NCBI RefSeq assembly: GCF_006363815.1 | Contig: NZ_RRYT01000011.1 | Span: forward strand, 79,161-143,160 | Source of the DNA: Thermomonospora catenispora | GTDB lineage: Bacteria; Actinomycetota; Actinomycetes; Streptosporangiales; Streptosporangiaceae | Reading direction: 5' to 3' | DNA length: 64,000 nt | Part shown: piece by piece, positions 17,154 to 25,698 of the stretch | Position numbering within the stretch: the first letter of the stretch is position 1 | Layout: every line of letters starts with the position of its first letter | Notes under the pieces: generated by a model | What the model saw: the letters and a program-made list of their open reading frames with translations, nothing else | What the model was told of the DNA's origin: nothing | Database searches by the model: none | Position numbers and translations under genes: made by a program

Positions 17154-18594
17154 CCGGCCTCCCTCCGGAGGAGGGCCGGCACCGGTCCCCTCCCCCGCCG
17201 TCCGCCCCGTCGATCAGGGCGCGCACCCGGCGGCAGCCGTCGCGCAGCAGGGCGGCGCGGGCGGCGCCGTACCCGATCACCAGACCGGAGGAGGTGGGCG
17301 GGCCGGCGTAGTGGCGGTCCAGCGAGTCCAGCAGCACGCCCTCCCGCGCCGCCGCGACCACCACCCGCTCCACCGTCTCCGGCGGCAGCTCCACCACCAG
17401 GTGCAGTCCCGCGCCCGCGCCCCGCAGCGGCAGCCCGGCGAACGCCTCCACGACCAGCGCGCGGCGACGGGCGTACTCGGCGCGCATCCGGCGGATGTGC
17501 CGGTCGAGGTCGCCGCGCTCCAGCAGCAGCCGGACCGCCTCCTGCGGCACCGCCGGCGTCCGGTCGCCCAGCTCCAGCCGCCGCCGCGCCACCGCCGCGG
17601 CCAGCTCACGGGGGGCCGCCAGCCACCCCACCCCGATGTCGGCGGTCAGCCTCTTGGACATGGTGCCCAGATAGACCACGGTCTGCGGATCCAGCCCGTG
17701 CAGGGCGGGCAACGGGGCCGCATCGAAGCGGAACTCCCCGTCGTAGTCGTCCTCCACCACCAGCGTCCCCGTCCGCCGCGCCCACGCCAGCAGGGCCTGG
17801 CGGCGCGGCACCGGCAGCACCCCGCCGAGCGGGTACTGGTGCGAGGGGGTGGTGTAGATCAGCCGCAGCCCGTCCGGCAGCGCGTCCACCACCAGGCCGT
17901 GCTCGTCCACCGGGCAGGGCACGACCTCGGCCCCGCGGGCCTCCAGCACGGCCCGCGCCCGCCGGTAACCGGGCTCCTCCACGCCCACCCGGTCGCCGGG
18001 CCGCAGCACCGTCGCGGCCAGCACGTCCAGCCCGCTCGTCGCCCCGCGGGTGACCACCACCTGCCCGGGCCGGCAGGTCATCCCGCGGGTGCGCCGCATG
18101 TGCTCGCACAAAGCGGCGCGCAGCCCGGCCGACCCCCAGGGGTCGGGCCGTCCGCTCGGGGCGATCTCGGCGGCCCTCCGCCAGGCGCGACGCCAGGCGG
18201 GGGTGTTCAGCGCGCCGACCCACGGGACGCCGGGACGCAGGTCCACCCACCCCTCGGGCGCCTCCCCGGCGACTCCCGCCTCCTCCGCCTCCACCGTCTC
18301 CACCGCCTCCGGCGCGGCGGGCGCGGGGTCGGGGCGCACGTCGGCGACATAGGTGCCCGAGCCGTGCCGCCCCTCCAGCCAGCCCTCGGCGTACAGCTGG
18401 GCGTACGCCTCCATCACCACGGTGCGGCTGACGCCCAGCTCGGCGGCCAGGGTCCGGCTGCCCGGCAGCCGCTCGCCCGCGGTGAGCACGCCGTCCCGGA
18501 TCGCCGTCCGCAACCGGGCGGCGAGCTGGGCGGTCAGCGGCTCGGCGGCGGACCGGTCGAGCGGCAGCGGCAGATCAATGGCCTGACGAGACAT
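17092..18594 (-). CDS. MocR/PdxR-type GntR regulator with aminotransferase domain
   Basis: A 500-residue regulator. N-terminal GntR winged helix (about residues 10-80: LTAQLAARLRTAIRDG, LPGSRTLAAELGVSRTVVMEAY, GSGTYV) joins a fold-type I aminotransferase domain that binds PLP without necessarily catalysing. Visible PLP signatures are TRGATSGLD, VEDDYDGEFRF and GTMSKRLTADIGVGWL, with the Schiff-base Lys in SKR. It divides an 82-base control region with the PNPOx-like gene, the classic arrangement for MocR proteins that sense PLP. ATG 18594 fits the conserved start of the domain. The C-terminal 40 residues (Gly/Arg/Pro-rich) run into the convergent gene. Confidence 0.93.
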   Translation of the reverse strand: MSRQAIDLPLPLDRSAAEPLTAQLAARLRTAIRDGVLTAGERLPGSRTLAAELGVSRTVVMEAYAQLYAEGWLEGRHGSGTYVADVRPDPAPAAPEAVETVEAEEAGVAGEAPEGWVDLRPGVPWVGALNTPAWRRAWRRAAEIAPSGRPDPWGSAGLRAALCEHMRRTRGMTCRPGQVVVTRGATSGLDVLAATVLRPGDRVGVEEPGYRRARAVLEARGAEVVPCPVDEHGLVVDALPDGLRLIYTTPSHQYPLGGVLPVPRRQALLAWARRTGTLVVEDDYDGEFRFDAAPLPALHGLDPQTVVYLGTMSKRLTADIGVGWLAAPRELAAAVARRRLELGDRTPAVPQEAVRLLLERGDLDRHIRRMRAEYARRRALVVEAFAGLPLRGAGAGLHLVVELPPETVERVVVAAAREGVLLDSLDRHYAGPPTSSGLVIGYGAARAALLRDGCRRVRALIDGADGGGGDRCRPSSGGRPVRPPRASAPARRSAWAAGAG

Positions 18595-18596
18595 CG

Positions 18597-18637
18597 AAGT
18601 GGTCGTGAAGTGGTCTTCGGCAATCGACCGAAAGTGG
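18597..18637. promoter_or_regulatory. Three AAGTGG direct repeats, candidate MocR operator
   Basis: GAAGTGGTC at about 18596-18604 and 18607-18615, and AAAGTGGCT at about 18631-18639, lie in the divergent MocR/PNPOx intergenic region. The first two AAGTGG cores are 11 bases apart and the third is 24 bases further on. This matches AAAGTGG-type boxes known for MocR/PdxR regulators and sits beside both starts. Confidence 0.65.
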
Positions 18638-18676
18638 CTCTGGGGAGGATGCCACCGTCCCTCTAGCGTACGGAGC

Positions 18677-19342
18677 ATGAGCCAGCCACCACTGTCCTCC
18701 ACCCCCCGCACCGCCCTGCACCGGGGACGGCACCGCGGCGTGCACGACCGGGACGCGCTGCACGCGGTGCTCGACGCCGGCAGGATCTGCCACCTCGGCG
18801 TGATCGTGGACGACGTTCCCCGGGTGATCCCCACCTCCTACGGACGGATCGGCGACACCCTCTACGTGCACGGCTCCACCGGGGCGCGCAGCCTGCGGGA
18901 GGCCCCCGGTCGGGAGGTCTGCGTGACCGTCACCCACCTGGACGGGATCGTGCTGGGCAGATCGGTGTTCCACCACTCGGTGAACTACCGCTCCGCGATG
19001 ATCTACGGCACGCCCCGGCGCGTCACCGACCCCGAGGAGAAGCTCGCCGGGCTGCGCGCCATCGTCGAACAGCTGGCGCCCGGCCAGTGGGACGCGGCCC
19101 GGCCGCCGAACCGCAAGGAGCTGGCGGCCACCGCGGTGCTGGCGATCCCGCTGGACGAGGCCTCGGTCAAGATCCGCCAGGGTCCGCCCGTCGACGAGGA
19201 GGAGGACTACTCCCTGAACGTGTGGGCGGGGGTGCTGCCGGTCCGTCAGGTGTTCGATCAGCCCGTGCCCGACCCGCGGCTGCGGCCGGGCATCCCGGTG
19301 CCCCGCCGGATCGCGGCCCTGGCCGCGGACGGCGAACCGTGA
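18677..19342 (+). CDS. Pyridoxamine 5'-phosphate oxidase-like flavin/nucleotide-binding protein
   Basis: A 221-residue protein with the split-barrel FMN-binding fold: LHAVLDAGRICHLGVIVDDVPRVIPTSYGRIGDTLYVHGS is the family's opening. This clade (NimA/PNPOx-like) often binds FMN, F420 or PLP vitamers. ATG 18677 has only a short GGAG at 3-6 bases, and TAGCGT (18664-18669) could give a near-leaderless transcript. It is divergent from the MocR regulator, so its job is probably tied to vitamin B6. Confidence 0.88.
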   Translation: MSQPPLSSTPRTALHRGRHRGVHDRDALHAVLDAGRICHLGVIVDDVPRVIPTSYGRIGDTLYVHGSTGARSLREAPGREVCVTVTHLDGIVLGRSVFHHSVNYRSAMIYGTPRRVTDPEEKLAGLRAIVEQLAPGQWDAARPPNRKELAATAVLAIPLDEASVKIRQGPPVDEEEDYSLNVWAGVLPVRQVFDQPVPDPRLRPGIPVPRRIAALAADGEP

Positions 19343-19424
19343 TGAACCCTGGTGAACCATGACGACGGTCTGCTTTCCGGGGCGGGTGACCGGTTCGTGA
19401 TGTATGCCGCATAGCCTCTGCGCT

Positions 19425-20372
19425 ATGAGCGGCCAGACTCCGGCGGGCTGGTACGCCGATCCGTATGGCACGTCCGACCTGCGCTATTGGGACGGCAGCC
19501 AGTGGACCGACGCCACCCGCCCCGCCGACGACATATCGCCCTTCGCGCCCCCTGCGCCGAGCCTGCACAAGGGCGGGACGACGCCTCCGCCGTGGGCGCC
19601 CCCCGCCCCTGCCCCGGCCAAGGAGCCGAACAACGCCGCGCTGATGGCGCTGCTGATCGGAGGCGGCGCGGTCGCGGCCGTCCTCATCGTGCTGGTCGCC
19701 CTGTTCGCCGTCGGCGTGCTGGGCGGCGACGACTCCGGAACGACCGCCGCGGACCCCGCCCCGACCGCCTCCGCGCCGCTCGCCCCCACGCCCTCGACCC
19801 CGTCCGCCACCTCCCCGGTGACCGGCACGATCACCGACCGGGAGGCCGGCGTCTCGTACGCGCAGCTGGGCGGCGTCTGGCGAGCGGCCCCCATCCCCCG
19901 GAGAAGCGTGAGCCACCAGGTCTACGGCATGCGCCAGGGCCAGACCGCCGTCGTCCAGGAGAACTACGACGGGCGGGGCGGGTCGTACGTCTCGTCGGTC
20001 TACTCCGGCTCGCTGCCCGACCAGGTGCCCTACAAGGACTCCGAGGACCTGGCGACGGCCACCAACCTGTTCGCCCGCACCGTCACCTCCGCCGCCGGGC
20101 CGCACGCCAGCTACCCTTCGCCGCACGGCACCCAGGAGCTGCAGACCGAGCCCCGCACCTTCGACGGGCACGACGGGTACCTGGTCAAGCTCAAGCTTAC
20201 CTTCCCCCAGGCGCAGAGCCAGGGCTGGAACTTCACCTCCGAGACGGTGATCGTGGTCCTCATCGACCGGGGCGAGGACAAGCGCCCCGCCGTGCTGTGG
20301 ATGAGCATGCCCGACAGCCACCCGCACAGCGGCGACCTCGACCAGGTGCTCGGCTCGATCAAGGTGCTGTGA
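19425..20372 (+). CDS. DUF2510-domain membrane protein
   Basis: A 315-residue protein. The N-terminal DUF2510 motif (GWYADPYGTSDLRYWDGSQWT) is a short actinobacterial domain, cytoplasmic here. A Pro-rich linker, one TM helix (about residues 68-97), a Thr/Pro/Ser stalk and an extracellular C-terminal domain of about 180 residues follow. ATG 19425 starts about 9 bases after TAGCCT (19411-19416), so the transcript is probably leaderless. Function unknown. Confidence 0.85.
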   Translation: MSGQTPAGWYADPYGTSDLRYWDGSQWTDATRPADDISPFAPPAPSLHKGGTTPPPWAPPAPAPAKEPNNAALMALLIGGGAVAAVLIVLVALFAVGVLGGDDSGTTAADPAPTASAPLAPTPSTPSATSPVTGTITDREAGVSYAQLGGVWRAAPIPRRSVSHQVYGMRQGQTAVVQENYDGRGGSYVSSVYSGSLPDQVPYKDSEDLATATNLFARTVTSAAGPHASYPSPHGTQELQTEPRTFDGHDGYLVKLKLTFPQAQSQGWNFTSETVIVVLIDRGEDKRPAVLWMSMPDSHPHSGDLDQVLGSIKVL

Positions 20373-20508
20373 AGGCGCCGTGAACGCCGGGACGCCGTGA
20401 CCGGCGCTCCGCCCCGGCCCGGGGCCGCTCGGGCCGGGGCGAAGCGGGGAGGACCCGACGATTCGCGTTCGCCTTCCCGAGGCGGGTCGGGTCTGCGACC
20501 ATGTCGCC

Positions 20509-21738
20509 GTGGCGGCGCCGATCACGACCCGAGGCGAGGAACCGCAGGACGCGGCGGCCCTGCGGTCGGCCATGGTGCACGCGCTCCGTGAGAGGGGCGC
20601 GATCGTCTCCGAGCCGGTGGCGGCGGCCATGACCGCCGTGCCGCGGCACCTGTTCGTCCCGGAGCGACCGCCGGCGGAGGCCTACGACGCCGACAACGCG
20701 CTGCCGGTCAAACACGACGCCCGCGGCGCGGCGACCAGCACCGTCTCGGCCCCCTGCATCCACGCGACGATGCTGGAGCAGGCCGGGATCGAGCCCGGCA
20801 TGCGGGTGCTGGAGATCGGATCGGGCGGCTACAACGCCGCTCTCCTCGCCGAGCTGGTCGGGGACGGCGGGAGGGTCGTCTCGGCCGACATCGACCCCGA
20901 CATCGTGCGGCGCGCCCGCGACCTCTTGGAGGCGACCGGTTACGACCGGGTCGAGGTGGTGGAGGCCGACGCCGAGCACGGCGTCCCCGACGGCGCCCCC
21001 TACGACCGGATCATCGTCACGGCCGGGGCCTGGAACATCCCGCCGGCCTGGATCCGGCAGCTGACGGAGAACGGCAGGCTCGTCGTCCCGCTGCGGTTGA
21101 AAGGGCTGACCCGCGTGGTCGCCTTCGACCGCGTCGGGGAGACCCTCGTCGGCCGCGACTACCGGCTGGCGGCCTTCGTCCCCATGCAGGGGGCCGGGGC
21201 CCACAGCGAACGGCTCGTCCCCCTCGACGAGGGGGTCATGCTGTGCGTCGACGACGAGGCCCTGAAGTTCGACGTGGAGGAGCTGCGGGCGGCGCTGCGC
21301 GGGCCGCGGGTGGAGCGCTGGTCGGGTGCGGCCTTCGACCTGCCGGACGAGCTGGAGCTGTTCCTGATGACCGGCTCGCCGCGGACGGCGCTGCTGCACG
21401 CCGACGAGAAGCTCATCCGGCAGGGCCGTTTCGCTCCCTCGGCCGCCGGATGGGTGCCCGCGCTGATCGCCGACGGCGGCATCGCCTACCGCGTCAAGCG
21501 GACGAACGAGGAGACCGGCGGTTTCGAGACCGGTGTCTTCGCGCACGGTCCCGCGGCCGAGACGCTCGCGGAGCGGTATGTGGAGCTGTTGCGCCGCTGG
21601 GCGCACCGGCACCGCCGCCACGGCGCGGCACGGATCCGCTACCTCCCAGGGGGTGTGGACGCCCCGGCCGAGGCGGAGGAGCCGAGCGGCGGGCTCATCC
21701 CCAAACGGCACGGGGTCGTCGAGGTGACCTGGTCGTAG
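20509..21738 (+). CDS. FxLD-system-type protein-L-isoaspartate O-methyltransferase homologue
   Basis: A 409-residue SAM-dependent methyltransferase. PCMT-like core: VPRHLFVPE, STVSAPCIHATMLE, VLEIGSGGYNAALLAEL (SAM loop), DRIIVTAGAWNIPPAW and GRLVVPLR. A 170-residue C-terminal extension follows, as in the methyltransferases tied to lanthipeptide (FxLD) clusters. There is no lanthipeptide synthetase or obvious FxLD precursor within the window, so it is either an orphan or acts in general protein repair. GTG 20509; it ends about 100 bases from the convergent NACHT gene. Confidence 0.85.
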   Translation: MAAPITTRGEEPQDAAALRSAMVHALRERGAIVSEPVAAAMTAVPRHLFVPERPPAEAYDADNALPVKHDARGAATSTVSAPCIHATMLEQAGIEPGMRVLEIGSGGYNAALLAELVGDGGRVVSADIDPDIVRRARDLLEATGYDRVEVVEADAEHGVPDGAPYDRIIVTAGAWNIPPAWIRQLTENGRLVVPLRLKGLTRVVAFDRVGETLVGRDYRLAAFVPMQGAGAHSERLVPLDEGVMLCVDDEALKFDVEELRAALRGPRVERWSGAAFDLPDELELFLMTGSPRTALLHADEKLIRQGRFAPSAAGWVPALIADGGIAYRVKRTNEETGGFETGVFAHGPAAETLAERYVELLRRWAHRHRRHGAARIRYLPGGVDAPAEAEEPSGGLIPKRHGVVEVTWS

Positions 21739-21841
21739 GGCTTGATCCTCGCGGGGTGTGCGTGCGGGGAGGCCGCGCTCGGAGGCCTGCCGACGACTGG
21801 CTCCCGTTGCACGTGGGCCCTCGTTGCGCGTGGCTGAGGAC

Positions 21842-24800
21842 TCAGCGGATCTTCAGGCGACGCCCCAGTTTCTCCCCGCCGCGCACATCCTGCCCGGCCT
21901 TGATGTACACGGTCAGCCGCCGGTTGTGAGCCAGGGGTGACAGGTCGACTCCGGGTGCGATGCCCTCGATGTGAAGTTCCCTGAGATTGGGCAGCGACGC
22001 CAGCGGACGCAGATCCGTGACGGCGGCACAATCATCCAGCCACAACTCCTTCAGCTCGGAAAGCCCTTGCAGAGGAGTCAGGTCGTCGACACTAGTCTCT
22101 GAAAGGCTGAGGTACGACAAGTGGAGCTGCCTAGAGAGCGGATGCAGGTCGCTCACTGCAGTGTTTCCGCCGACATGCAAGCTAGTGAGCTGAAGTTCAC
22201 CCAGCAGACGAAGATTATTGAACCCTTCACAGTTGCAAAGGATGAGACTTTTCACATTCGAAGCAGCCTCAACGAGTGCATCAAGTTCACGGCCAAGCCT
22301 CGCCCCCGACAAATAGAGCGTTTCCACTGTCTTGAGCGGAGGAAGCTGCCGCAGGCTATGCAACCATCCACAGTCATGCAATCCCAAAGTTTTTAGCGCG
22401 GTGAACCGCAGCAGAGAAGAGGGGTCTTCCACGTCACCGCATTCAGTAATCCAGATACTCTCCAACAACGGAAGTTCATCCAAAAAACCTAGGTCAGCAA
22501 GTCCGAAGACACTAGTGGCGAACCCTTGAAGCCGTGGCAGTTCGGGCAGGTCATACAGGTCGACAATCGACCTATTGGACTGAAATCTCAAAATATGGAG
22601 CGAGGCTGCGTGCGCTGTAAGAAAGCTCGCATCAACCGGCTCGTTCACGTTGTACACACCCAGACTGGAGAGCGGGGGAACCTTACTGAGCGCGGCGAGC
22701 TGAGCCGGTGATCTCACCCAGAGCCGTCCACCCGGTGGCATGTTCGCCAGGACGCGCTCGGCGTACTCGTGGGGGTCGAAATACGCCCATGCCTCGCCGA
22801 GTTCGTACTGGACGTTGAGACGCTGGTCGGTGGCGTAGCGCGCCAGCACGTCGAGGGCCTGAGGTCCGTTGATCAGCCAGGCCGTCTGCACGGTCGCCTT
22901 TGCCGTGGTCTCCGACAGCCCTTCCAAGGTTTCCGGCAAGCGCGCCAGGACCGGCTCGCCGGCGGTGGCCAAGGACCGCGCCATGGCGGGGGTGCGCGGC
23001 GGGATGAGGTCGTCCAGGCACCGGTCGAGGGCGACGCGCAGGTCGTCGGGGACGGAGGGAAGGGTCTCCAGGCACGCCACCGCCAGCAGCTTGAGCCGCC
23101 GGGCATGCCGTCGTTCGGTCCGTGCCCGGTCGAGGATGCCGGTGATCAATTCTCGGCGCAGCGGTTCGTTGGCATGGCCCGCGGCCATCACCACGGTCTC
23201 GCGCCATTGGTCGCGGTGGGCGTTGCGGATGAGCAGGTCCATGTCGCCCAGGTCCGCGGCCTGCTTGGCGGCCAGGTACTCCTGAACGGTGCGGTGCACG
23301 AAGTCGATCCGGCCGGGCACCGGCTCGCGCAGCACGCCGCTGCGCTCCAGCAGCACCTCGAGCACCGTGTCCGCCTTCGCCCGGACCTGCGGCATGGTGG
23401 CCAGCCGGTCGGCGATCAGCCGCTCCACCATCGGCTTGGGCAGCTCGACGCGGTTGCTGGTCGACAGATGCCAGGCCAGATCCTGCAGGATGCGGATCTT
23501 CTGCTCGCGTTCCAGCGGGACCGTGCGGGCGCTGGGCACGTTGCGCTGGGCGTCCCTGGTCTCCAGCAGCATGTCCAAGGCCGCCGCGTACAGGCCCATC
23601 CGGTCGCGGGGCAGGGCCTGGCGGTCGAGGTTGAGCGCGCACAGCATCGCCGCCAGCAGCGGGGTCGCGGCCAGCGTCCGCAGGTGCGGCGCCGACTCCA
23701 GACGGGCCAGCAGCCGAGCCTCGTGGGCGGGCAGCCGTTCGGGCGGGCAGGGCAGGTCGGCGCAGTCGCGCACGGCCTCATGCCAGTGCCGCACCAGGGC
23801 GCGCAGGTCGGCCGGGCCGAGCGACTCCAGGAAGACGGTGCCGAAGCCCTCGGCGCGCAGCCAGCCCGCGGCGGCGGCCGCGGGCCGCGAGGTGACCACG
23901 ATGCGGATGCTCGGGAACTGGGCGACGATCTGCTGCAGCCACTGGCGGACGGCCGTCCGCTGGGAGTCGGTGACCTCGTCGACCCCGTCGACCAGCAGCA
24001 GGGCCCGGCCGGACAGCAGCCGCCGGTGCACCCAGCCGCGCGGCATGAGCCCGCTCAGGTTGCCCGCCACGTCGTCGAGGTACTCCTCCGGACGCGGCAG
24101 CGCCTGGCCGGCGTGGCTGCGCAGCTTGATCAGGAACGGCACGTGGCCGTTGAGGTCGGACAGCTCCCCGGTGAAGGCGCCGCGGGCGGCGGTGACGGCG
24201 AGCCAGCGCAGCAGGGTGCTCTTGCCGCCGCCCGCCTCACCGCGGACGAGCACCCGCCGATGGGCGCCGAGAGCCTGCTCCACCCGGACGCTGCCGCCGT
24301 CGCGTTCTTCCGAACGCCAGTCGCTGATGGGGACCGCCTCGCCCCTGCGCGTGCGCGACCGGTCCTCGGGGGAGGCGTTCAGGCTGATGTAGGCGACGCT
24401 CAGCGTGGTCTGCGGCCGGGTGAAGCGTTCGAACCGCACGCCGAACAGCTCCAGCCGGTCCAGGCTCTCGCTGATGAAGGCCAGATAGCGGCGGGTGAAC
24501 TCCTCATCGTGCGTCTCGCCCTCCGGGGCGGTGAGCGACCGGACCGGAAGGCGGGCCAAGGCCGCCTCGACTTGCTCGGTCATCCGGGACAGCCGGTTCA
24601 GGGTCTCGGCGAGGGCGCGCGGCTCGAACTGCGGCAGATGGATGAGGATGCGCGCCAGGCAATCACAGCACTCCTCCAGCACCGCCTCATACAGCCGCGC
24701 CCCGGCTTCACCGAGCTGGAACTCCGCCTCCCGGGCGGGAAGGGTGCGGCGCAGCCGCCGCGCCAGCTTCACCGGGTCCATGTCGTCGGCCAGCAGCGCC

Positions 24801-25108
24801 TCGTCCGACAGGTCGGCGCGCTCCAGGGTGAGGACGACCTGGTGCAGCACGGCCTCGCGGTCCCCGTCGTCCAGTCCGCCGTACTCCTGCCGGGCGAAGG
24901 TCAGCAGCCGCTCGGTCACCGTGTCGGCCAGGTCTTCGAACTGCCGCTGGGTCTTCCGCCGTTTGATCTCGTCGGGGATCCCGGTCTTGATCAGCTCGAC
25001 GAGATCCTTGGAGGCCGCCGATCTGGTCGTACGACCGGCCAGCCACCTCCCGGCCACGAGCTGCGCCACCGCTTTTCCGACTCCCAGCGCGGCTGCTTCG
25101 ACGGACAC
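21842..25108 (-). CDS. NACHT NTPase with C-terminal leucine-rich repeats (bacterial NLR)
   Basis: A 1088-residue STAND NTPase. GTG 25108 was chosen because GGGGGT lies 4-9 bases upstream. Residues 1-130 form a helical N-terminal domain (AALGVGKAVAQLVAGRWL...) of the type found in bacterial NACHT proteins. NACHT: Walker A GEAGGGKST (290-298), Walker B LLLVDGVDE (370-378), sensor VVTSRP (404-409), and FVHRTVQEYLAAKQ (603-616) in the winged-helix part. Residues about 810-1065 are irregular LRRs (L-x-x-L-x-L-x-x-C/N). Family knowledge: such proteins sense phage components and trigger cell death or effector action. The LRR-coding part (about 22080-22680) is visibly AT-richer than the rest. No separate effector is adjacent, so the N-terminal helical domain is probably the effector. 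Confidence 0.93.
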   Translation of the reverse strand: MSVEAAALGVGKAVAQLVAGRWLAGRTTRSAASKDLVELIKTGIPDEIKRRKTQRQFEDLADTVTERLLTFARQEYGGLDDGDREAVLHQVVLTLERADLSDEALLADDMDPVKLARRLRRTLPAREAEFQLGEAGARLYEAVLEECCDCLARILIHLPQFEPRALAETLNRLSRMTEQVEAALARLPVRSLTAPEGETHDEEFTRRYLAFISESLDRLELFGVRFERFTRPQTTLSVAYISLNASPEDRSRTRRGEAVPISDWRSEERDGGSVRVEQALGAHRRVLVRGEAGGGKSTLLRWLAVTAARGAFTGELSDLNGHVPFLIKLRSHAGQALPRPEEYLDDVAGNLSGLMPRGWVHRRLLSGRALLLVDGVDEVTDSQRTAVRQWLQQIVAQFPSIRIVVTSRPAAAAAGWLRAEGFGTVFLESLGPADLRALVRHWHEAVRDCADLPCPPERLPAHEARLLARLESAPHLRTLAATPLLAAMLCALNLDRQALPRDRMGLYAAALDMLLETRDAQRNVPSARTVPLEREQKIRILQDLAWHLSTSNRVELPKPMVERLIADRLATMPQVRAKADTVLEVLLERSGVLREPVPGRIDFVHRTVQEYLAAKQAADLGDMDLLIRNAHRDQWRETVVMAAGHANEPLRRELITGILDRARTERRHARRLKLLAVACLETLPSVPDDLRVALDRCLDDLIPPRTPAMARSLATAGEPVLARLPETLEGLSETTAKATVQTAWLINGPQALDVLARYATDQRLNVQYELGEAWAYFDPHEYAERVLANMPPGGRLWVRSPAQLAALSKVPPLSSLGVYNVNEPVDASFLTAHAASLHILRFQSNRSIVDLYDLPELPRLQGFATSVFGLADLGFLDELPLLESIWITECGDVEDPSSLLRFTALKTLGLHDCGWLHSLRQLPPLKTVETLYLSGARLGRELDALVEAASNVKSLILCNCEGFNNLRLLGELQLTSLHVGGNTAVSDLHPLSRQLHLSYLSLSETSVDDLTPLQGLSELKELWLDDCAAVTDLRPLASLPNLRELHIEGIAPGVDLSPLAHNRRLTVYIKAGQDVRGGEKLGRRLKIR

Positions 25109-25509
25109 GGCACCCCCAATCCGTTCGAAGCAACCAGTATCGCCGCGAGCCGCCTCTCCGTTCCGGAGATGGCCGTTTAAGGCCGATGTCCGCCGCCTTT
25201 GCGGCCCCGCACGAACCAAGCGGGCGAATGATGGGCCTTACCGCCACGATGTCCGAACTCTGTGGGCCGGTGAGGAGGCCGTCGGGCACGCCGACTCCAT
25301 GGCCTTGCTCCTCCGCGAATGAGTCCTGGACAGTGTTTCGGACGGATCGAAGGCCGCACGCGCGGTCGAAGGGAGAGCCGAAAGCGCCCACGGCGCTTCC
25401 AGGGGCACCTCTCCAGAGGACCGTTGAGGACGTCAGAAACAAGGAACGGCTTCTGACGGAAGAGGAAAGTCCCCCGGACATGCACGACCGGAGGACTCCC
25501 TGGGGCAGG
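25109..25509. other. Intergenic region between NACHT and DUF397 genes
   Basis: It has no convincing gene; the long frames on both strands overlap known genes and lack ribosome binding sites. It must contain the NACHT promoter, but I cannot pick -35/-10 elements with confidence. The DUF397 terminator lies at its right end. Confidence 0.5.
25468..25497 (-). terminator. Hairpin after DUF397
   Basis: AGTCCCCCGG (25468-25477) and CCGGAGGACT (25488-25497) pair with one mismatch. On the minus strand it is followed by TTTCCTCTTCC, beginning 13 bases past the DUF397 stop. Confidence 0.6.
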
Positions 25510-25698
25510 TCAGTGCAGCTCGCCGGACTTGATCCGCCTGACGAGAGCGGCGAAGGCGGCCCGCTCCACCGCCAGGTGACCCGCATCCGGGTTCTTGCTG
25601 TCCCGGATGCCCACCGCCGCGGTGAGGTCGGCCAGCTCGACGCAGTCGCCTCCCTGAGTCGTGGACCGGCTGCTCTTACGCCAGATCGGAGGGGTCAT
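25510..25698 (-). CDS. DUF397 protein (partner of the XRE regulator)
   Basis: A 62-residue protein with the family's hallmarks WRKSSRSTTQGGDCVELAD and IRDSKNPDAGHLAV. DUF397 proteins pair with XRE-DUF5753 regulators (WhiJ/Scr1-type systems) in actinomycetes and are thought to modulate their DNA binding. Its ATG 25698 overlaps the 3' end of the XRE gene by 23 bases, a typical coupled arrangement. The partner is damaged, so this copy may be functionless or act on other XRE proteins. Confidence 0.93.
   Translation of the reverse strand: MTPPIWRKSSRSTTQGGDCVELADLTAAVGIRDSKNPDAGHLAVERAAFAALVRRIKSGELH

Noticed and set aside
22769-25180. 803-codon plus-strand frame antisense to the NACHT gene
   Set aside because: Composition is shadow-like (Gln/Arg/Gly/His) with no ribosome binding site, and the NACHT frame has all family motifs.
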